The translations under genes and the position numbers were made by a program. Shown one piece after another: positions 26,893 to 36,649 of a DNA stretch of 64,000 nucleotides (positions within the stretch are counted from its first letter, which is position 1; every line of letters starts with the position of its first letter). Source of the DNA: Microbacterium azadirachtae (lineage in GTDB: Bacteria; Actinomycetota; Actinomycetes; Actinomycetales; Microbacteriaceae); the NCBI RefSeq assembly GCF_000956505.1, contig NZ_JYIX01000038.1, positions 248,001 through 312,000 of the forward strand, in the 5' to 3' direction. A model generated the notes under the pieces. The model was not told the origin of the DNA. It worked only from the letters and a program-made list of their open reading frames with translations, and searched no databases.

Positions 26893-27447
26893 TCAGACCT
26901 CGAGCAGCTCGGCCTCTTTGCGCTTGACAGCCTCGTCGATGAGGTCGACGTGCTGGCGCGTGAGGGCATCGAGCTCCTTCTCGCCGCGGGCGATCTCGTC
27001 CTCGCCGAGATCGCTCTTCAGGCCGTCCAGCTCATCCTTCGCCTTGCGACGGATGCCGCGGACGTGAACCTTCGCGTCCTCACCCTTGCTCTTCACGAGC
27101 TTGACGTACTCCTTGCGGCGGTCGGCCGTGAGCTCGGGCATCGTGACGCGCACGATGTTGCCGTCGTTCGTGGGGTTCGCGCCCAGGTTCGGCATGTCGC
27201 GGACGGCCTGCTCGATGGCCTTGAGCGCCGTCTTGTCGTAGGGGGTGATGATCAGCGACCGCGCCTCGGGGTTGGCGAGCGACGCGAGCTGCGCGAGCGG
27301 AGTCGGCGTGCCGTAGTAGTCCACCAGGACCTTCTGGAACATCTGCGGGTTGGCACGGCCGGTGCGCACCGTGCTGAAGTCCTCCTTGGCGGCCTCGACG
27401 GCGCGCTGCATGCGGGAGGTGGTGTCGGCGAGGACATCCGCGATCAC
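26893..27447 (-). CDS. frr: Ribosome recycling factor
   Basis: The 184-residue factor works with EF-G to split post-termination ribosomes. Family motifs include [27 protein letters not shown] and [14 protein letters not shown]. The length is standard. It lies downstream of pyrH with a 103-bp gap and 8 bp before cdsA. Confidence 0.98.
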   Translation of the reverse strand: MIADVLADTTSRMQRAVEAAKEDFSTVRTGRANPQMFQKVLVDYYGTPTPLAQLASLANPEARSLIITPYDKTALKAIEQAVRDMPNLGANPTNDGNIVRVTMPELTADRRKEYVKLVKSKGEDAKVHVRGIRRKAKDELDGLKSDLGEDEIARGEKELDALTRQHVDLIDEAVKRKEAELLEV

Positions 27448-27550
27448 GGTGGCTCCTATTCGTCAGGGGGGTTGCGTCCCCAGTCTATCGGGGAGGATGC
27501 ACGGATCCCCGGCCAGACGCCCTGCGGCGCGGTCCGGGGATCCGATGCGT

Positions 27551-28267
27551 TCAGGCGATGACGCGGGTTCCGATCGGCTCGCCCAGGAGCGCACGGGTGA
27601 TGTTGCCCGCGGGCTCCATGCCGAACACGCGCATGTCCATGCCGTTGTCCATGCACAGGCTGAACGCGGTGGAGTCGACGACCTTGAGGCCGCGCACGAG
27701 CGCATCCTGGAAGGTGATCTCCTCGATCCGCTCCGCGGACGCGTCCTTCTTGGGATCGGCGGTGTAGATCGCGTCCACGCCGTTCTTGGCCACGAGGACC
27801 TCGTCGGCGCCGATCTCCAGCGCGCGCTGCGCGGCGACCGTGTCGGTGGAGAAGTACGGCAGGCCCGCACCGGCGCCGAAGATCACGACGCGGCTCTTCT
27901 CCATGTGCCGCTCCGCGCGCAGCGGCAGGTACGGCTCGGCGACCTGGGTCATCGCGATCGCGGACTGCACGCGCGGCGAGGCGCCAGCCTGCTCCAGGAA
28001 GTCCTGCAGCGCGAGCGCGTTCATGACGGTGCCGAGCATGCCCATGTAATCGGCCCGCGAACGGTCCATACCGCGCTGGCTCAGCTCCGCACCGCGGAAG
28101 AAGTTCCCGCCGCCGACGACGACCGCGATCTCGACGCGGTCGGTGGCTGCAGCGATCTCCCGGGCGATCTGGCTGACGATGTCGGGGTTGACCCCGAGCT
28201 GGCCGCCGCCGAAGGCCTCACCGGAGAGCTTGAGGACGACGCGACGTCGACCCTGTCGTTCGGTCAT
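27551..28267 (-). CDS. pyrH: UMP kinase
   Basis: The 238-residue bacterial UMP kinase phosphorylates UMP to UDP in pyrimidine nucleotide synthesis. The N-terminal [14 protein letters not shown] is the phosphate-binding start of the amino-acid-kinase fold, and GGGNFFRG and [18 protein letters not shown] are family signatures. It has its own leader downstream of the tsf terminator, so it probably starts a new transcript running into frr and cdsA. Confidence 0.98.
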   Translation of the reverse strand: MTERQGRRRVVLKLSGEAFGGGQLGVNPDIVSQIAREIAAATDRVEIAVVVGGGNFFRGAELSQRGMDRSRADYMGMLGTVMNALALQDFLEQAGASPRVQSAIAMTQVAEPYLPLRAERHMEKSRVVIFGAGAGLPYFSTDTVAAQRALEIGADEVLVAKNGVDAIYTADPKKDASAERIEEITFQDALVRGLKVVDSTAFSLCMDNGMDMRVFGMEPAGNITRALLGEPIGTRVIA

Positions 28268-28364
28268 GGAGTGCTTCCTCTCATCCGTGGAACAAACTAC
28301 CGTGCGCGAGCACGGAGGTACTCGGGAGATGCGCCGTGCGACGCATCGAAACCCGGGGGCATGA

Positions 28365-28402
28365 CGAAGGGGTTCGGATCCTGATGGATCCGAACCCCTT
28401 CG
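28365..28402 (-). terminator. Terminator after tsf
   Basis: A perfect 17-bp stem (28365-28381 with 28386-28402) closes a 4-base loop (TGAT) seven bases beyond the tsf stop on the minus strand. It separates rpsB-tsf from pyrH-frr-cdsA. Confidence 0.9.
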
Positions 28403-28408
28403 ATGATG

Positions 28409-29236
28409 TTACGCGCCGACCTTGAAGCGGGCGAAGCCGGTCACGTTCAGACCGGCGTCCTTCGCGACCTGGCCCACGGACAGCTTGTTGTCCTTGGCGT
28501 AGTCCTGCTCGAGAAGGGCGACCTGCTTGAAGAACGCGGTCACGCGACCCTCGACGATCTTCGGCAGGGCGGCCTCGGGCTTGCCCTCGTTGCGGGAGAT
28601 CTCGGTGACGATCTCGCGCTCCTTCTCCACGTCCGCAGTGGGGACGTCCTCACGGGTGAGGTAGGAGGGGTTCGCGAACGAGATGTGCTGAGCGATGCTG
28701 CGAGCGGTCTCCGCGTCGTCACCCGTGTAGGCGACGACGACACCGATCTGCGGCGGGAGGTCCTTGCTCGTGCGGTGCAGGTACACCTCGGTCTTCTCGC
28801 CGGAGATGGTTGCGACGCGACGCAGCTCGACCTTCTCGCCGATGATCGCCGCCTCGTCCGAGATCAGCTGCTCGACGGTCTGACCGCCGGCGTCGGCCGC
28901 GAGGGCCGCCTCGACGGAGTCGGCCTTGATGGCGGCCACGGCGTCGGCGACCTTGTCGGCCAGCGCGATGAAGCGGTCGTTCTTCGCGACGAAGTCCGTC
29001 TCGCAGGCGAGCTCGACGAGCGTCACGGCGCCGTCCTGCTCGCGGGCGACGACGAGGCCCTCGCTGGTGGAACGGTCCGCGCGCTTGGCGTTGCCCTTCG
29101 CACCCTTCAGGCGGAGGATCTCGACGGCCTTCTCGACGTTGCCGTCGGCCTCCTCGAGCGCCTTCTTGGTGTCGACCATTCCCGTGCCGAGCTGCTCACG
29201 CAGCGCCTTGATGTCGGCGATGGTGAAGTTGGCCAT
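28409..29236 (-). CDS. tsf: Elongation factor Ts
   Basis: The 275-residue factor exchanges GDP for GTP on EF-Tu. The N-terminal UBA-like domain (ADIKALREQLGTGMVDTKKAL) and the core ELACETDFVAKND, whose TDFV contacts EF-Tu, are clear. It follows rpsB by 77 bp, the usual pair, and is closed by a strong terminator. Confidence 0.98.
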   Translation of the reverse strand: MANFTIADIKALREQLGTGMVDTKKALEEADGNVEKAVEILRLKGAKGNAKRADRSTSEGLVVAREQDGAVTLVELACETDFVAKNDRFIALADKVADAVAAIKADSVEAALAADAGGQTVEQLISDEAAIIGEKVELRRVATISGEKTEVYLHRTSKDLPPQIGVVVAYTGDDAETARSIAQHISFANPSYLTREDVPTADVEKEREIVTEISRNEGKPEAALPKIVEGRVTAFFKQVALLEQDYAKDNKLSVGQVAKDAGLNVTGFARFKVGA

Positions 29237-29313
29237 GTTGTGGTGGCTCCTTGCTTCGTGTGTGTGCGTGGTGGTTGCGGGTCGGCCGGCTTCCGCCGGC
29301 CGACAGACCGCGA

Positions 29314-30279
29314 TTACTTGTCGGCGGACTCGGCGTCGGCGTCGGTCGCCTCAGCGGCGGCGTCGGTCGCCTCAGCGACCTCGTCAGTCGCCTCGGCCTC
29401 GGCCGCGGTCTCCTCGGCGGCGGCGACCTCGGTCACCGTCTCGTCGGCAGCAGCGGCGATCGCCTCGTCGTGCGCGGCAGCACCGGCCTCGTCTGCGGCG
29501 GACTCGGTCGCCGCGGTCTGCGCGTCGGCGCCCTCGAGCAGCTCCTGCTCCCACTCGGCGAGCGGCTCGGCGTCGCCGACCTCGGGGTTGTGCTTGAGCT
29601 GCAGGCCCTCGGCCGCGGCGTCAGCGATGATGCGGGTCAGCAGCGAGACGGAGCGGATCGCGTCGTCGTTGCCGGGGATCGGGTACTGGAAGTCGTCCGG
29701 ATCCGCGTTGGTGTCGAGGATGCCGATCACCGGGATGCCGAGCTTCTTGGCCTCGTCGATCGCGAGGTGCTCGCGCTTGGCGTCGACGACCCACAGAGCC
29801 GAGGGGGTCTTGGTCAGGTTGCGGATACCGCCCAGCGACTTGTGCAGCTTGTCGAGCTCGCGCTTCTTGAGCAGCAGCTCCTTCTTGGTGAAGCCGCTGT
29901 TCGCCGGGGTCTCGTAGTCGAGCTCCTCGAGCTCCTTCATACGGGCGAGGCGCTTCGAGATCGTCGAGAAGTTGGTGAGGAGGCCACCGAGCCAGCGCTG
30001 GTTCACGAAGGGCTGGCCCACGCGGGCGGCCTGCTCGGCGAGGATCTCCTGCGCCTGCTTCTTGGTGCCCACGAAGAGGATCGTGCCGCCGTGCGCGACG
30101 GTCTCCTTGACGAAGTCGTAGGCCTTGTCGATGTAGCCCAGCGACTGCTGCAGGTCGATGATGTGGATCCCGCTGCGCTCGGTGAGGATGAAGCGCTTCA
30201 CCTTCGGGTTCCACCGGCGGGTCTGGTGTCCGAAGTGAACGCCGCTGTCGAGCAGCTGGCGGATGGTGACGACGGCCAT
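29314..30279 (-). CDS. rpsB: 30S ribosomal protein S2
   Basis: The 321-residue protein has the S2 core ([45 protein letters not shown]) followed by an Ala/Glu/Asp-rich tail of about 60 residues, an acidic extension seen in actinobacteria. The frame is open upstream, but AAGGAG stands 9 bp before the ATG at 30279, and the sequence beyond it does not resemble S2. It is the first gene of rpsB-tsf. Confidence 0.98.
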   Translation of the reverse strand: MAVVTIRQLLDSGVHFGHQTRRWNPKVKRFILTERSGIHIIDLQQSLGYIDKAYDFVKETVAHGGTILFVGTKKQAQEILAEQAARVGQPFVNQRWLGGLLTNFSTISKRLARMKELEELDYETPANSGFTKKELLLKKRELDKLHKSLGGIRNLTKTPSALWVVDAKREHLAIDEAKKLGIPVIGILDTNADPDDFQYPIPGNDDAIRSVSLLTRIIADAAAEGLQLKHNPEVGDAEPLAEWEQELLEGADAQTAATESAADEAGAAAHDEAIAAAADETVTEVAAAEETAAEAEATDEVAEATDAAAEATDADAESADK

Positions 30280-30564
30280 GGTCGTACTCCTTGTTGGTTG
30301 AGGTTGTTGCTGCCGATCGGGCGATCGGCGATCCTGGTACCCGGCGCGCACTCCGCTCTCTTGCGAGAGACCTGTGGAATGTTCGCCACGTTGAACGCTG
30401 TGGGCACGCGTAGTCACCCCGACATACGGGATGCCCTGCAAGCATATCAGGGTCGGGACCCCGGATCGCGCGCGTTCCCTTCGCACAATGAGCCGCTCCC
30501 GCGCGTTTCCCACCGATTGCGTGGCGGCGTCCCGCGCCGGGACCGACCGGCGCAGGATCGGGGG

Positions 30565-31230
30565 ATGCCCCGCTCCCCCGACCACCCTGCCGCACCGGTG
30601 CTCACGCGCCGTCCTGCACTCATCACGGTCTCCGTCGCGGTCGCGCTTCTCGGCGGGCTGGTCCCGGTGCTCCTCACCGCCGCAGCGCCGGTCGCCATCG
30701 CGACGCCCGCAGCAGCCACGAGCGGGGCAGCCGTGGCCGCCACGGACCGGGCCGCCGTCGCCGCAGGCGTCCCGCGCGGGCTCGATGGGGCGGTCGACCC
30801 CGGCCCGCTGCCCGACGGCGACTGGCTGTGGCCGGTCGTGGGCGCGCGCACGGTCGTCGTGCCGTTCCGCGCCCCCGCGCACGCCTACGGACCGGGGCAT
30901 CGCGGGATGGACGTCGCAGCGTCAGGAGAGGTGCGGGCGCCGGCCTCTGGCGCGGTCGCCTTCCACGGCGTGGTCGTCGACCGGGCGCTCCTGACGATCG
31001 ACCACGGCAACGGCCTCGTCACCACCCTCGAGCCGGTGCAGTCGGATCTGGGTGCCGGCGCCGCGGTACGCCGGGGCGATGCGGTCGCGACCGTGTCAGC
31101 GGGCGGCCACACGGCGGAGGGCGCTCTGCACATCGGCGTGCGGTGGAACGGCGCCTATATCAATCCGATGCTGCTGTTCGGCGGTGTGCCGCGCGCGGTG
31201 CTGCTCCCATGCGGACCCGGCGGATGCTGA
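30565..31230 (+). CDS. M23-family (LytM-like) secreted peptidase
   Basis: The 221-residue product has an export helix (about 19-45) and a C-terminal LytM domain. [19 protein letters not shown] carries the first zinc ligands (H-x-x-x-D). In the usual HxH motif the first His is replaced: the sequence reads GALHIGVRW. Similar changes occur in actinobacterial homologs, so activity is uncertain. Cell-wall endopeptidase or regulatory binding are the options. It diverges from rpsB. Confidence 0.83.
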   Translation: MPRSPDHPAAPVLTRRPALITVSVAVALLGGLVPVLLTAAAPVAIATPAAATSGAAVAATDRAAVAAGVPRGLDGAVDPGPLPDGDWLWPVVGARTVVVPFRAPAHAYGPGHRGMDVAASGEVRAPASGAVAFHGVVVDRALLTIDHGNGLVTTLEPVQSDLGAGAAVRRGDAVATVSAGGHTAEGALHIGVRWNGAYINPMLLFGGVPRAVLLPCGPGGC

Positions 31231-31285
31231 CCGATGCTGACGGGGGCGCTGGTGGACACGGTGCTGCATGCGAACGGCATGGCCG

Positions 31286-32188
31286 TCACGCTCTGGGGTG
31301 CGCGAGCCGGTAGCTCGCGGTGAGCCTCTCCGCCGAGACGTGGGTGTAGATCTGCGTGGTCCCGAGGCTCGCGTGGCCGAGGATCTCCTGCACCGCGCGC
31401 AGATCGGCCCCACCGTCGAGCAGGTGCGTGGCGGCGGAGTGGCGCAGGGCGTGCGGGCCGACGGTCTCCGCGCCGATGACGGGTGCGAGCACGCGGGCCA
31501 CCAGTTCGTACACCGTGCGAGGCCCGAGTGTCCCCCCTCTGGCGCCGCGGAACAGGGCCGGTCCCGGCCGCTCCGCACGCGCCACCAGCACGGGGCGCGC
31601 CCGGCGCAGATACTTCGCCACCGCGTCGCGTGCCGGCGCACCGAACGGCACGACGCGTTCCTTGTCGCCCTTGCCGAGCACGCGCGCGGTGCCCCGGTCG
31701 AGGTCGAGGTCGTCGACGGCGAGACCGCACAGCTCGGAGACGCGCATGCCGGATCCGTACAGCAGCTCCAGGATCGCGCTGTCGCGCAATCGGATCGGAT
31801 CGCCGTCGAGAGCACCGTCGCGCGCCTCGTCCAGGAGCACGCGCATCGCGTCGGCGGAGGCGACCGCCGGCAGCGTGCGCCCGCGCTTGGGGGTCACGAG
31901 GCGCAGCGCGGGGTCGATGCCGACGAGGCCGGTCTCGGCCGCCCAGGAGAAGAACGAGCGCACCGCCGCGGTCCGACGAGCCAGCGTCGAGCGCGCATCG
32001 CCGCGCTGCGTAGCGCGCCACAGCCAGTCCCGCAGCGCCTCCAGGTCGACATCGGCGAGTTCCGCATCCGCCGTGGAGGCGGCGAGGTCGGCCAGATCCG
32101 AGCGGTATGCCCGCACCGTCGCCGGGGAGAGCCGGCGCACCTGGGTGAGGTGCGTCGTGAACGCCGCGGCTGCCTCGGGTACGCGCAT
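31286..32188 (-). CDS. xerC: Tyrosine recombinase XerC
   Basis: The 300-residue recombinase resolves chromosome dimers at dif together with XerD. The catalytic set is complete: Arg149 (SGMRVSEL), Lys173 (LGKGDKER), His246 and Arg249 (HALRH), His272 (LGHASL) and Tyr281 (IYTHV). The SAM-like core-binding domain covers about 1-90. The ATG at 32188 gives the normal length. It lies 77 bp after dprA in the actinobacterial dprA-xerC order, so it is a housekeeping Xer and not part of the element. Confidence 0.93.
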   Translation of the reverse strand: MRVPEAAAAFTTHLTQVRRLSPATVRAYRSDLADLAASTADAELADVDLEALRDWLWRATQRGDARSTLARRTAAVRSFFSWAAETGLVGIDPALRLVTPKRGRTLPAVASADAMRVLLDEARDGALDGDPIRLRDSAILELLYGSGMRVSELCGLAVDDLDLDRGTARVLGKGDKERVVPFGAPARDAVAKYLRRARPVLVARAERPGPALFRGARGGTLGPRTVYELVARVLAPVIGAETVGPHALRHSAATHLLDGGADLRAVQEILGHASLGTTQIYTHVSAERLTASYRLAHPRA

Positions 32189-32265
32189 GGCTCCAGCATG
32201 CGCTCCTCTGCGCCGCAGCAGCCGGAGCACGCGCGGGCGCGGTATCGACTCGGGGCAGGATGCTC

Positions 32266-33519
32266 TCACCGCAGGACACTGCGCCACCCGCGTTCGGAAC
32301 GGACGGCGCCGCCGTCCAGCTCGAGGACGCCGAGAAGGGCCTCCACGCGATCGATGCTCAGCCCGCTGCGCTGCGCCAGCTCCGAGCTGCTGCGCGCCGC
32401 GCGCACGTTCAGGGCATCGGCCAGGCGCACCATGTCCGGATCCTCCGCGCGCCTCGCCGCCACGACCGGCGCCCCTCCGAGCAGCTCCCGCACGTCCGCC
32501 ACAGACGTGACGCAGCACGCGTCGTAGTCGCGCAGCAGCCGGTGACATCCCGCCGACGCCGTCGAGGTGATCGGCCCCGGCACGGCACCGAGCGGCCTGC
32601 CGAGCGCGGCCGCATGCCCTGCGGTGTTCAGGGATCCGCTGCGCTGCCCTGCCTCGACGACGATCGTCGCGGCGGAGAGCGCGCTGATCAGCCGGTTGCG
32701 AGCCAGGAACCTCCACTTCGTCGGTGCGACGCCGCACGCGACCTCGCTCACGAGCGCGCCGCTCGCGGCGATCCGCTCGAACAACTGCGCATGCCCGCTC
32801 GGATACGGCCGATCCACGCCGCCGGCCAGCACCGCCACCGTCGTGCCGCCGGCGCGCAGCGCAGCCCGGTGGGCGGTGCCGTCGATTCCGTACGCGCCTC
32901 CGGAGACGATGACGCGCCCCTCCGCAGCGAGCTCTCCCGCGAACTCCCCTGCCACGTGTTCGCCGTAGCTCGAGGAGGCCCGCGCGCCGACGAGCGCCAC
33001 GCCGGATCCGGCCAGGGCCGCAGCATCGCCACGCAACCAGAGCGCGAGCGGAGCATGCTCGCCGAGGTCGGCCAAGGACGCCGGCCATTCCGGATCCGAC
33101 GGGAGCAGGAGCCTCACGCCCATGCGCGCCGCTGTTCGCAGGCCGCCCACATGCAGCTCGGGATCGAGTCGGGGCGCCCATCGACGGCGCCCCTCCCGCA
33201 GCGACTCCGCGGCGGGACGATCGTCATCCGCCGGCGCCCCGGAACGGCCGTATCCGCCCGCCACCACCTCCAGAGCGTCCGTGGCCCCGAGCGCCGCGAC
33301 CAGGGCACCGGCGACGCCATCGCCGGGCTCGGTGATGAGGCTCCAGATCAGCCCGTCACGCACGTCGGGCTCTGCGCCGTCGGGACGGATCCGGCCCGCT
33401 GCCGCGAGGAAGTCGGCATTCCCGCGCAAGTCCCTCAGCAGCGCCTTCAGCTGCGCGACGCTCGGGGTGCGCCGCGCCGCAGGGCCGGTCGCCCCCGCCA
33501 TGTGTTCCGTGCCGTTCAT
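32266..33519 (-). CDS. dprA: DNA-processing protein DprA
   Basis: The 417-residue protein loads RecA onto incoming single-stranded DNA in transformation. The Rossmann-like core is clear: ALVGARASSSYGEHVA, VSGGAYGIDGTAHRAAL, VLAGGVDRPYPSGH and LISALSAATIVVEAG. A C-terminal winged helix (about 345-417) is also visible. The ATG at 33519 overlaps the comM stop (ATGA), so the two were translationally coupled. With comM split by the element, dprA may now rely on transcription starting within the comM remnant. Confidence 0.93.
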   Translation of the reverse strand: MNGTEHMAGATGPAARRTPSVAQLKALLRDLRGNADFLAAAGRIRPDGAEPDVRDGLIWSLITEPGDGVAGALVAALGATDALEVVAGGYGRSGAPADDDRPAAESLREGRRRWAPRLDPELHVGGLRTAARMGVRLLLPSDPEWPASLADLGEHAPLALWLRGDAAALAGSGVALVGARASSSYGEHVAGEFAGELAAEGRVIVSGGAYGIDGTAHRAALRAGGTTVAVLAGGVDRPYPSGHAQLFERIAASGALVSEVACGVAPTKWRFLARNRLISALSAATIVVEAGQRSGSLNTAGHAAALGRPLGAVPGPITSTASAGCHRLLRDYDACCVTSVADVRELLGGAPVVAARRAEDPDMVRLADALNVRAARSSSELAQRSGLSIDRVEALLGVLELDGGAVRSERGWRSVLR

Positions 33520-34127
33520 GCCGTCATCCCTTTCTTCAGATAGAGCGCCAGGCCCACGTGCGCGAGCCCGGGAGCGTCCGCACCCGCCAGATCCGCCACC
33601 GACCACGCGAGACGCAGCACCCGGTCGTATCCGCGGAGGGTGAGGGCGCCGCGCTGGAGCGCGCGATCCAGGGGCGCCCGCGCCTCGACCGGGAGCCGGA
33701 ACTCACCCTGGCGCAGCCATGTCCCTGGCACGTGGGCGTTGAGCCGCCACGGCATCCCTCTCCATCGCCGCGCTGCGCGGTCACGGGCGGCCTCGACCTG
33801 CTCGCGAGCATCGGCCGTCGAGAGCGTGCCGCGCTCCTGCGCCGTGACCTGGACCGCGGACACGCGGGCGACCCTCACCTCGATGTCGAGCCGGTCCCTG
33901 ATCGGGCCCGACAGCCGCGCCGCGTAGCGCCGGATCGCCGAGGGCGGGCAGATGCACTCCTCGCCGACCACTCCGAACGCTCCGCACGGGCACGGATTCG
34001 TCGCCAGCACCAATTGGAACCGCGCGGGGAAGCGCGTCGTGAACGCCGACCGATGGATCTCGATCATGCCCACCTCGAGAGGCTGCCGAAGCGCCTCCAG
34101 GACGCCGCCGGGAGCCTCGGCCGCCTC
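33516..34127 (-). pseudogene. comM: comM, 3' part (interrupted by the integrated element)
   Basis: This encodes the last 203 codons of a YifB/ComM Mg-chelatase-like AAA+ protein, from the Glu codon at 34125-34127 through EAAEAPGGVLEALRQPLEVG, the zinc-binding NPCPCGAFG...CICPP region, and the C-terminal helical domain. Joined to codons 1-306 at 43599-44516 it gives an intact 509-residue ComM in frame. A short product from a GTG at 34073 is possible but would lack the Walker motifs. Loss of function while integrated is inferred. Confidence 0.93.
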
Positions 34128-34148
34128 ATCGAGGAATGCCTAAAGGCG
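34105..34148. other. attL of the integrated element
   Basis: The left junction is centred on the TC at 34126-34127. Bases to the left are comM; the 21 bases to the right belong to the element and contain GGAATGCCTAAAGGCG. The shared core with attR is CTC(A/G)TCGAGGAA, 11 of 12 identical. See attR for the reconstructed attP. Confidence 0.85.
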
Positions 34149-34161
34149 ACATAATGGGGCC

Positions 34162-35640
34162 ATGAAGAAGGCGGTTCTGTACATCCGAGTGTCACGTAGC
34201 AAGGACGAGTCTGTCAGCCTGGCGCGGCAGGAGGCTGAGCTGCGGGAGCTGTGCCAGCGCGAGAACTGGGCAGTGGCGGCAGTGGTCGAGGACGACGGCA
34301 TCACGGGCACCCGAGAGCGTGAGAACGCGGAAGCGGCGCTGGCTATGGTCGCGTCCGGGGAGGCTGATGTGCTGGTCTCCTGGGAGTTGTCGCGGTGGTC
34401 GAGGATGGGGCTGTCGGCTGTGGCCAAGCTGGTCGCCGTGCTGGATGAGCGGCCCTCGGCCCTGCTGGTCTTTCACAAGGAGGGGTTGAGGTCGAGCCAG
34501 CCGGCCTTCGGGATCATGGCGGCTGTGATCGCCGAGGTTGCCCGTATGGAGGCCCAGGGGACGCGGGATCGCATTCTGTCGATGCGGGCTTATGTGCTCG
34601 GCCAGACGGCCCCAGAGGATCAGAGGTGGCTCGGTGGCAAGTGTCCTGTCGGGTACAAGGCCGTGCCTCGTCCGGATGGGAAGGGCAAGCGGCTCGTCGT
34701 CGATGAGGAGGCCGCCCGGCACCTGCGAGAGGTTGCCCGCCGGTTGATCGCGGGACATACCTTGACGGAGGTCACGCAGTACCTCACTGACAACCTGCCG
34801 ACTCCGCAGAGTAAGGGGCCTTGGCGGATCTCCACCGTGCGGAAGCTGATGCAGTCGCCGACGCTGCTGGGTCGAACTACGCAGAAGGTCGAGGTCGGGA
34901 AGCGGGTAGATGGCTCCCCCATCATCGAATACCACGTGGTCACGGATGCTCAGGGGCTGCCGATTCAGCGGTGGGATCCGGTGCTCGATGCTGGGACGTT
35001 CGCAGCCGTGCAGGAGCGGTTCTACAAGAAGGGGCCGAACCAGCCGAGGAAGGCGGCGAGCTGGCTGAGTGGGTTCATGATCTGCGCGCTCTGCGGATCG
35101 GTGATGTACGCCAACTCGCGGAAGAACAGGGCTGTGGACACGTTCAGGTGCTCCAACAGAGCCATACCCGGACAGGCATGTCCGGGTGTCTCGATCAGTC
35201 GCAAGGTGCTCGAGGACTATATGGAGTCGGTCATCCTCGGGATGATCGGGAGCCTGAAGGAATATACGGTGACCGAGCGGATCGAGGGGCCTGACCTGGG
35301 ATCACTGGATGACGTGGGCCTTGCGATCGCGGATGTGCAGCGGGCGCTCGCGGCAGACGGGGCGGACTATGGGGTCCTGCTCCCCCAGCTCGATGCGTTG
35401 AAGGCTGAGCGGCGTCGGCTGGTTGATTCGCCGGCACGGGTGGTCCGGAAGCGCGTTCCAACCGGGCGGACGCTGGCTGAGGCGTGGGTTGAGGGGACGA
35501 TCCCGCAGCGGCAGTACATCATCTCGGACATGCTCGACTGCGTGAAGGTGAGTCGGCCCCGGGTCGCCGGCAAGGCTGGGCGCATCGAGGACCGGATCGA
35601 GGAAGTCTGGATCGACCCTGTCGCGGAGCCCGACGACTAG
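34162..35640 (+). CDS. Large serine recombinase (integrase)
   Basis: The 492-residue protein has the resolvase catalytic domain (about 1-145) with LYIRVSRSKDESVSLARQ (nucleophile Ser11) and DVLVSWELSRWSRMG, a recombinase domain (about 160-270), a zinc ribbon (CALCG...CSN...CPG, about 308-345) and a helical region (about 375-420) where integrases carry the synapsis coiled coil. It starts 35 bp from the crossover, so it owns this attP. The upstream DNA in the integrated state is the comM remnant on the other strand, and no strong promoter is visible there. No directionality factor is recognised. Confidence 0.95.
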   Translation: MKKAVLYIRVSRSKDESVSLARQEAELRELCQRENWAVAAVVEDDGITGTRERENAEAALAMVASGEADVLVSWELSRWSRMGLSAVAKLVAVLDERPSALLVFHKEGLRSSQPAFGIMAAVIAEVARMEAQGTRDRILSMRAYVLGQTAPEDQRWLGGKCPVGYKAVPRPDGKGKRLVVDEEAARHLREVARRLIAGHTLTEVTQYLTDNLPTPQSKGPWRISTVRKLMQSPTLLGRTTQKVEVGKRVDGSPIIEYHVVTDAQGLPIQRWDPVLDAGTFAAVQERFYKKGPNQPRKAASWLSGFMICALCGSVMYANSRKNRAVDTFRCSNRAIPGQACPGVSISRKVLEDYMESVILGMIGSLKEYTVTERIEGPDLGSLDDVGLAIADVQRALAADGADYGVLLPQLDALKAERRRLVDSPARVVRKRVPTGRTLAEAWVEGTIPQRQYIISDMLDCVKVSRPRVAGKAGRIEDRIEEVWIDPVAEPDD

Positions 35641-35642
35641 AC

Positions 35643-35679
35643 CCGACACGCCGTAAGAGTCAATCCGACACGCCGTAAG
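35643..35679. repeat. Two 15-bp direct repeats after the integrase
   Basis: CCGACACGCCGTAAG occurs at 35643-35657 and 35665-35679, 22 bp apart start to start (about two helical turns). The first begins three bases after the integrase stop. The spacing suggests a protein-binding site such as an operator or directionality-factor site. The rest of the gap to 35884 shows no gene. Confidence 0.75.
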
Positions 35680-35884
35680 CGGCAAGTCCGAAGCTGGCAG
35701 TTTGCTATGTCTGGGCTGGATGTGGGCTGAGAGCGGAGAGGTCGCGGCCAGTGTTTGCAATGGCTATGTGCAGGCTGTGAGGGCGTTTTCGCGCGCGGGC
35801 CGGAAGGGGGCCTGAACAGGGGTAAAACCGGCCTCATGATTGTTTCTGCGGCCGGGATGGTCCTGGTCGCGGAGAGGATACACC

Positions 35885-36178
35885 ATGCAGGTTGAAGAGG
35901 TCATCGTGGACGGCGAGCCGTTCTACGGAGTCATCATGGCGGACGATGCATCGCTGGAAGATCAGCAGAGAGCGGCCCTCGTTCTCCTCGATCACGCGGA
36001 GTGGATGGCTGCTCATGGGCCGACTGCAATGGTCCGGGCGAACTATGCCGAGATTGCCGCCGCTGAGAGCCCTCTGATGCTGGCGATCGACCTGGATGAC
36101 AGCGACCCGTCCGGCTCCACTGCCTCGCGCTACCTGCTGACGCTGGTCCTCATGCAGGCGAGGGTCCTCATGTACTGA
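35885..36178 (+). CDS. Acidic element protein of unknown function (97 aa)
   Basis: An ATG preceded by GGAGAGGA opens a 97-codon frame. The product starts MQVEEVIVDGEPFYGVIM and is acidic and mostly helical, with DLDDSDPSG near residue 75. No family is recognised. The in-frame ATG at 35840 is rejected because it lacks a ribosome site and adds a Trp/Arg-rich leader. It is the first small gene behind the integrase. Confidence 0.65.
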   Translation: MQVEEVIVDGEPFYGVIMADDASLEDQQRAALVLLDHAEWMAAHGPTAMVRANYAEIAAAESPLMLAIDLDDSDPSGSTASRYLLTLVLMQARVLMY

Positions 36179-36230
36179 CCTGCGTCATTGCCCCGCCTGC
36201 GTCCCGAGTTGACGCGACTCAATCAGCGGT

Positions 36231-36356
36231 GTGAATCCATACATCATCCTGATCCTGGCCTTCGTGGCCGCTGTCCCTCCGCTCGCGTTGCTTGGTTCCT
36301 GGCTTGGCGACCTCATTGTCGGCCTGCTGCCTGAGTCCTGGCAGGACGAGCTGTGA
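36231..36356 (+). CDS. 41-residue membrane peptide in the element
   Basis: A GTG opens 41 codons. The product is an almost continuous hydrophobic helix (PYIILILAFVAAVPPLALLG) followed by a second amphipathic segment ending PESWQDEL. Its TGA overlaps the GTG of the next gene (GTGA), which supports coding. No family is recognised. Small membrane peptides in phages can be holin-like or exclusion proteins, but nothing identifies this one. Confidence 0.55.
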   Translation: MNPYIILILAFVAAVPPLALLGSWLGDLIVGLLPESWQDEL

Positions 36357-36649
36357 GCATCCCTCTGTACCCGTCGCGGCATGCGCTTGAGGCGATGGAG
36401 GCTCGCGGAGTCACTTGGGGCCAGGTGGTCGAGACCGTTACGCATGCGGAGGTCTCAGAGCCTCACCAGGGGCGGACGCGGTACCACCGTGGCGACCTGT
36501 GTGTCGTGGTGGCCCCTGGCGGGTGCGTCGTGACGGTGCTCCTGCGTGCCCTCGTTCGCTGGGATGACTGCGACGTGAGGGCACGGCGCGGAACTCCCGA
36601 CCTGCGCCCGGGGCGTCCCGGAGTGCGCGGTGCACGATCGAAATCGTGA
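36353..36649 (+). CDS. DUF4258-like small protein
   Basis: The 98-residue protein begins PLYPSRHALEAMEARGVTWGQV and continues RTRYHRGDLCVVVAPGGCVVTVLLR. The pattern of an N-terminal H-A..R-M..R-gi segment and a central beta hairpin resembles the DUF4258 family, a small fold related to toxin-like RNases, common in phages and toxin regions. It overlaps its neighbours on both sides by four bases. The biochemical activity is unknown. Confidence 0.65.
   Translation: MSIPLYPSRHALEAMEARGVTWGQVVETVTHAEVSEPHQGRTRYHRGDLCVVVAPGGCVVTVLLRALVRWDDCDVRARRGTPDLRPGRPGVRGARSKS

Noticed and set aside
31286..32188. xerC as the integrase of the element
   Set aside because: It lies outside the att sites, in conserved dprA-xerC order. 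The serine recombinase beside attL fits the att structure.
31286..33181. A 631-codon extension of xerC
   Set aside because: The added part overlaps dprA in another frame. The XerC core-binding domain begins at the ATG at 32188.
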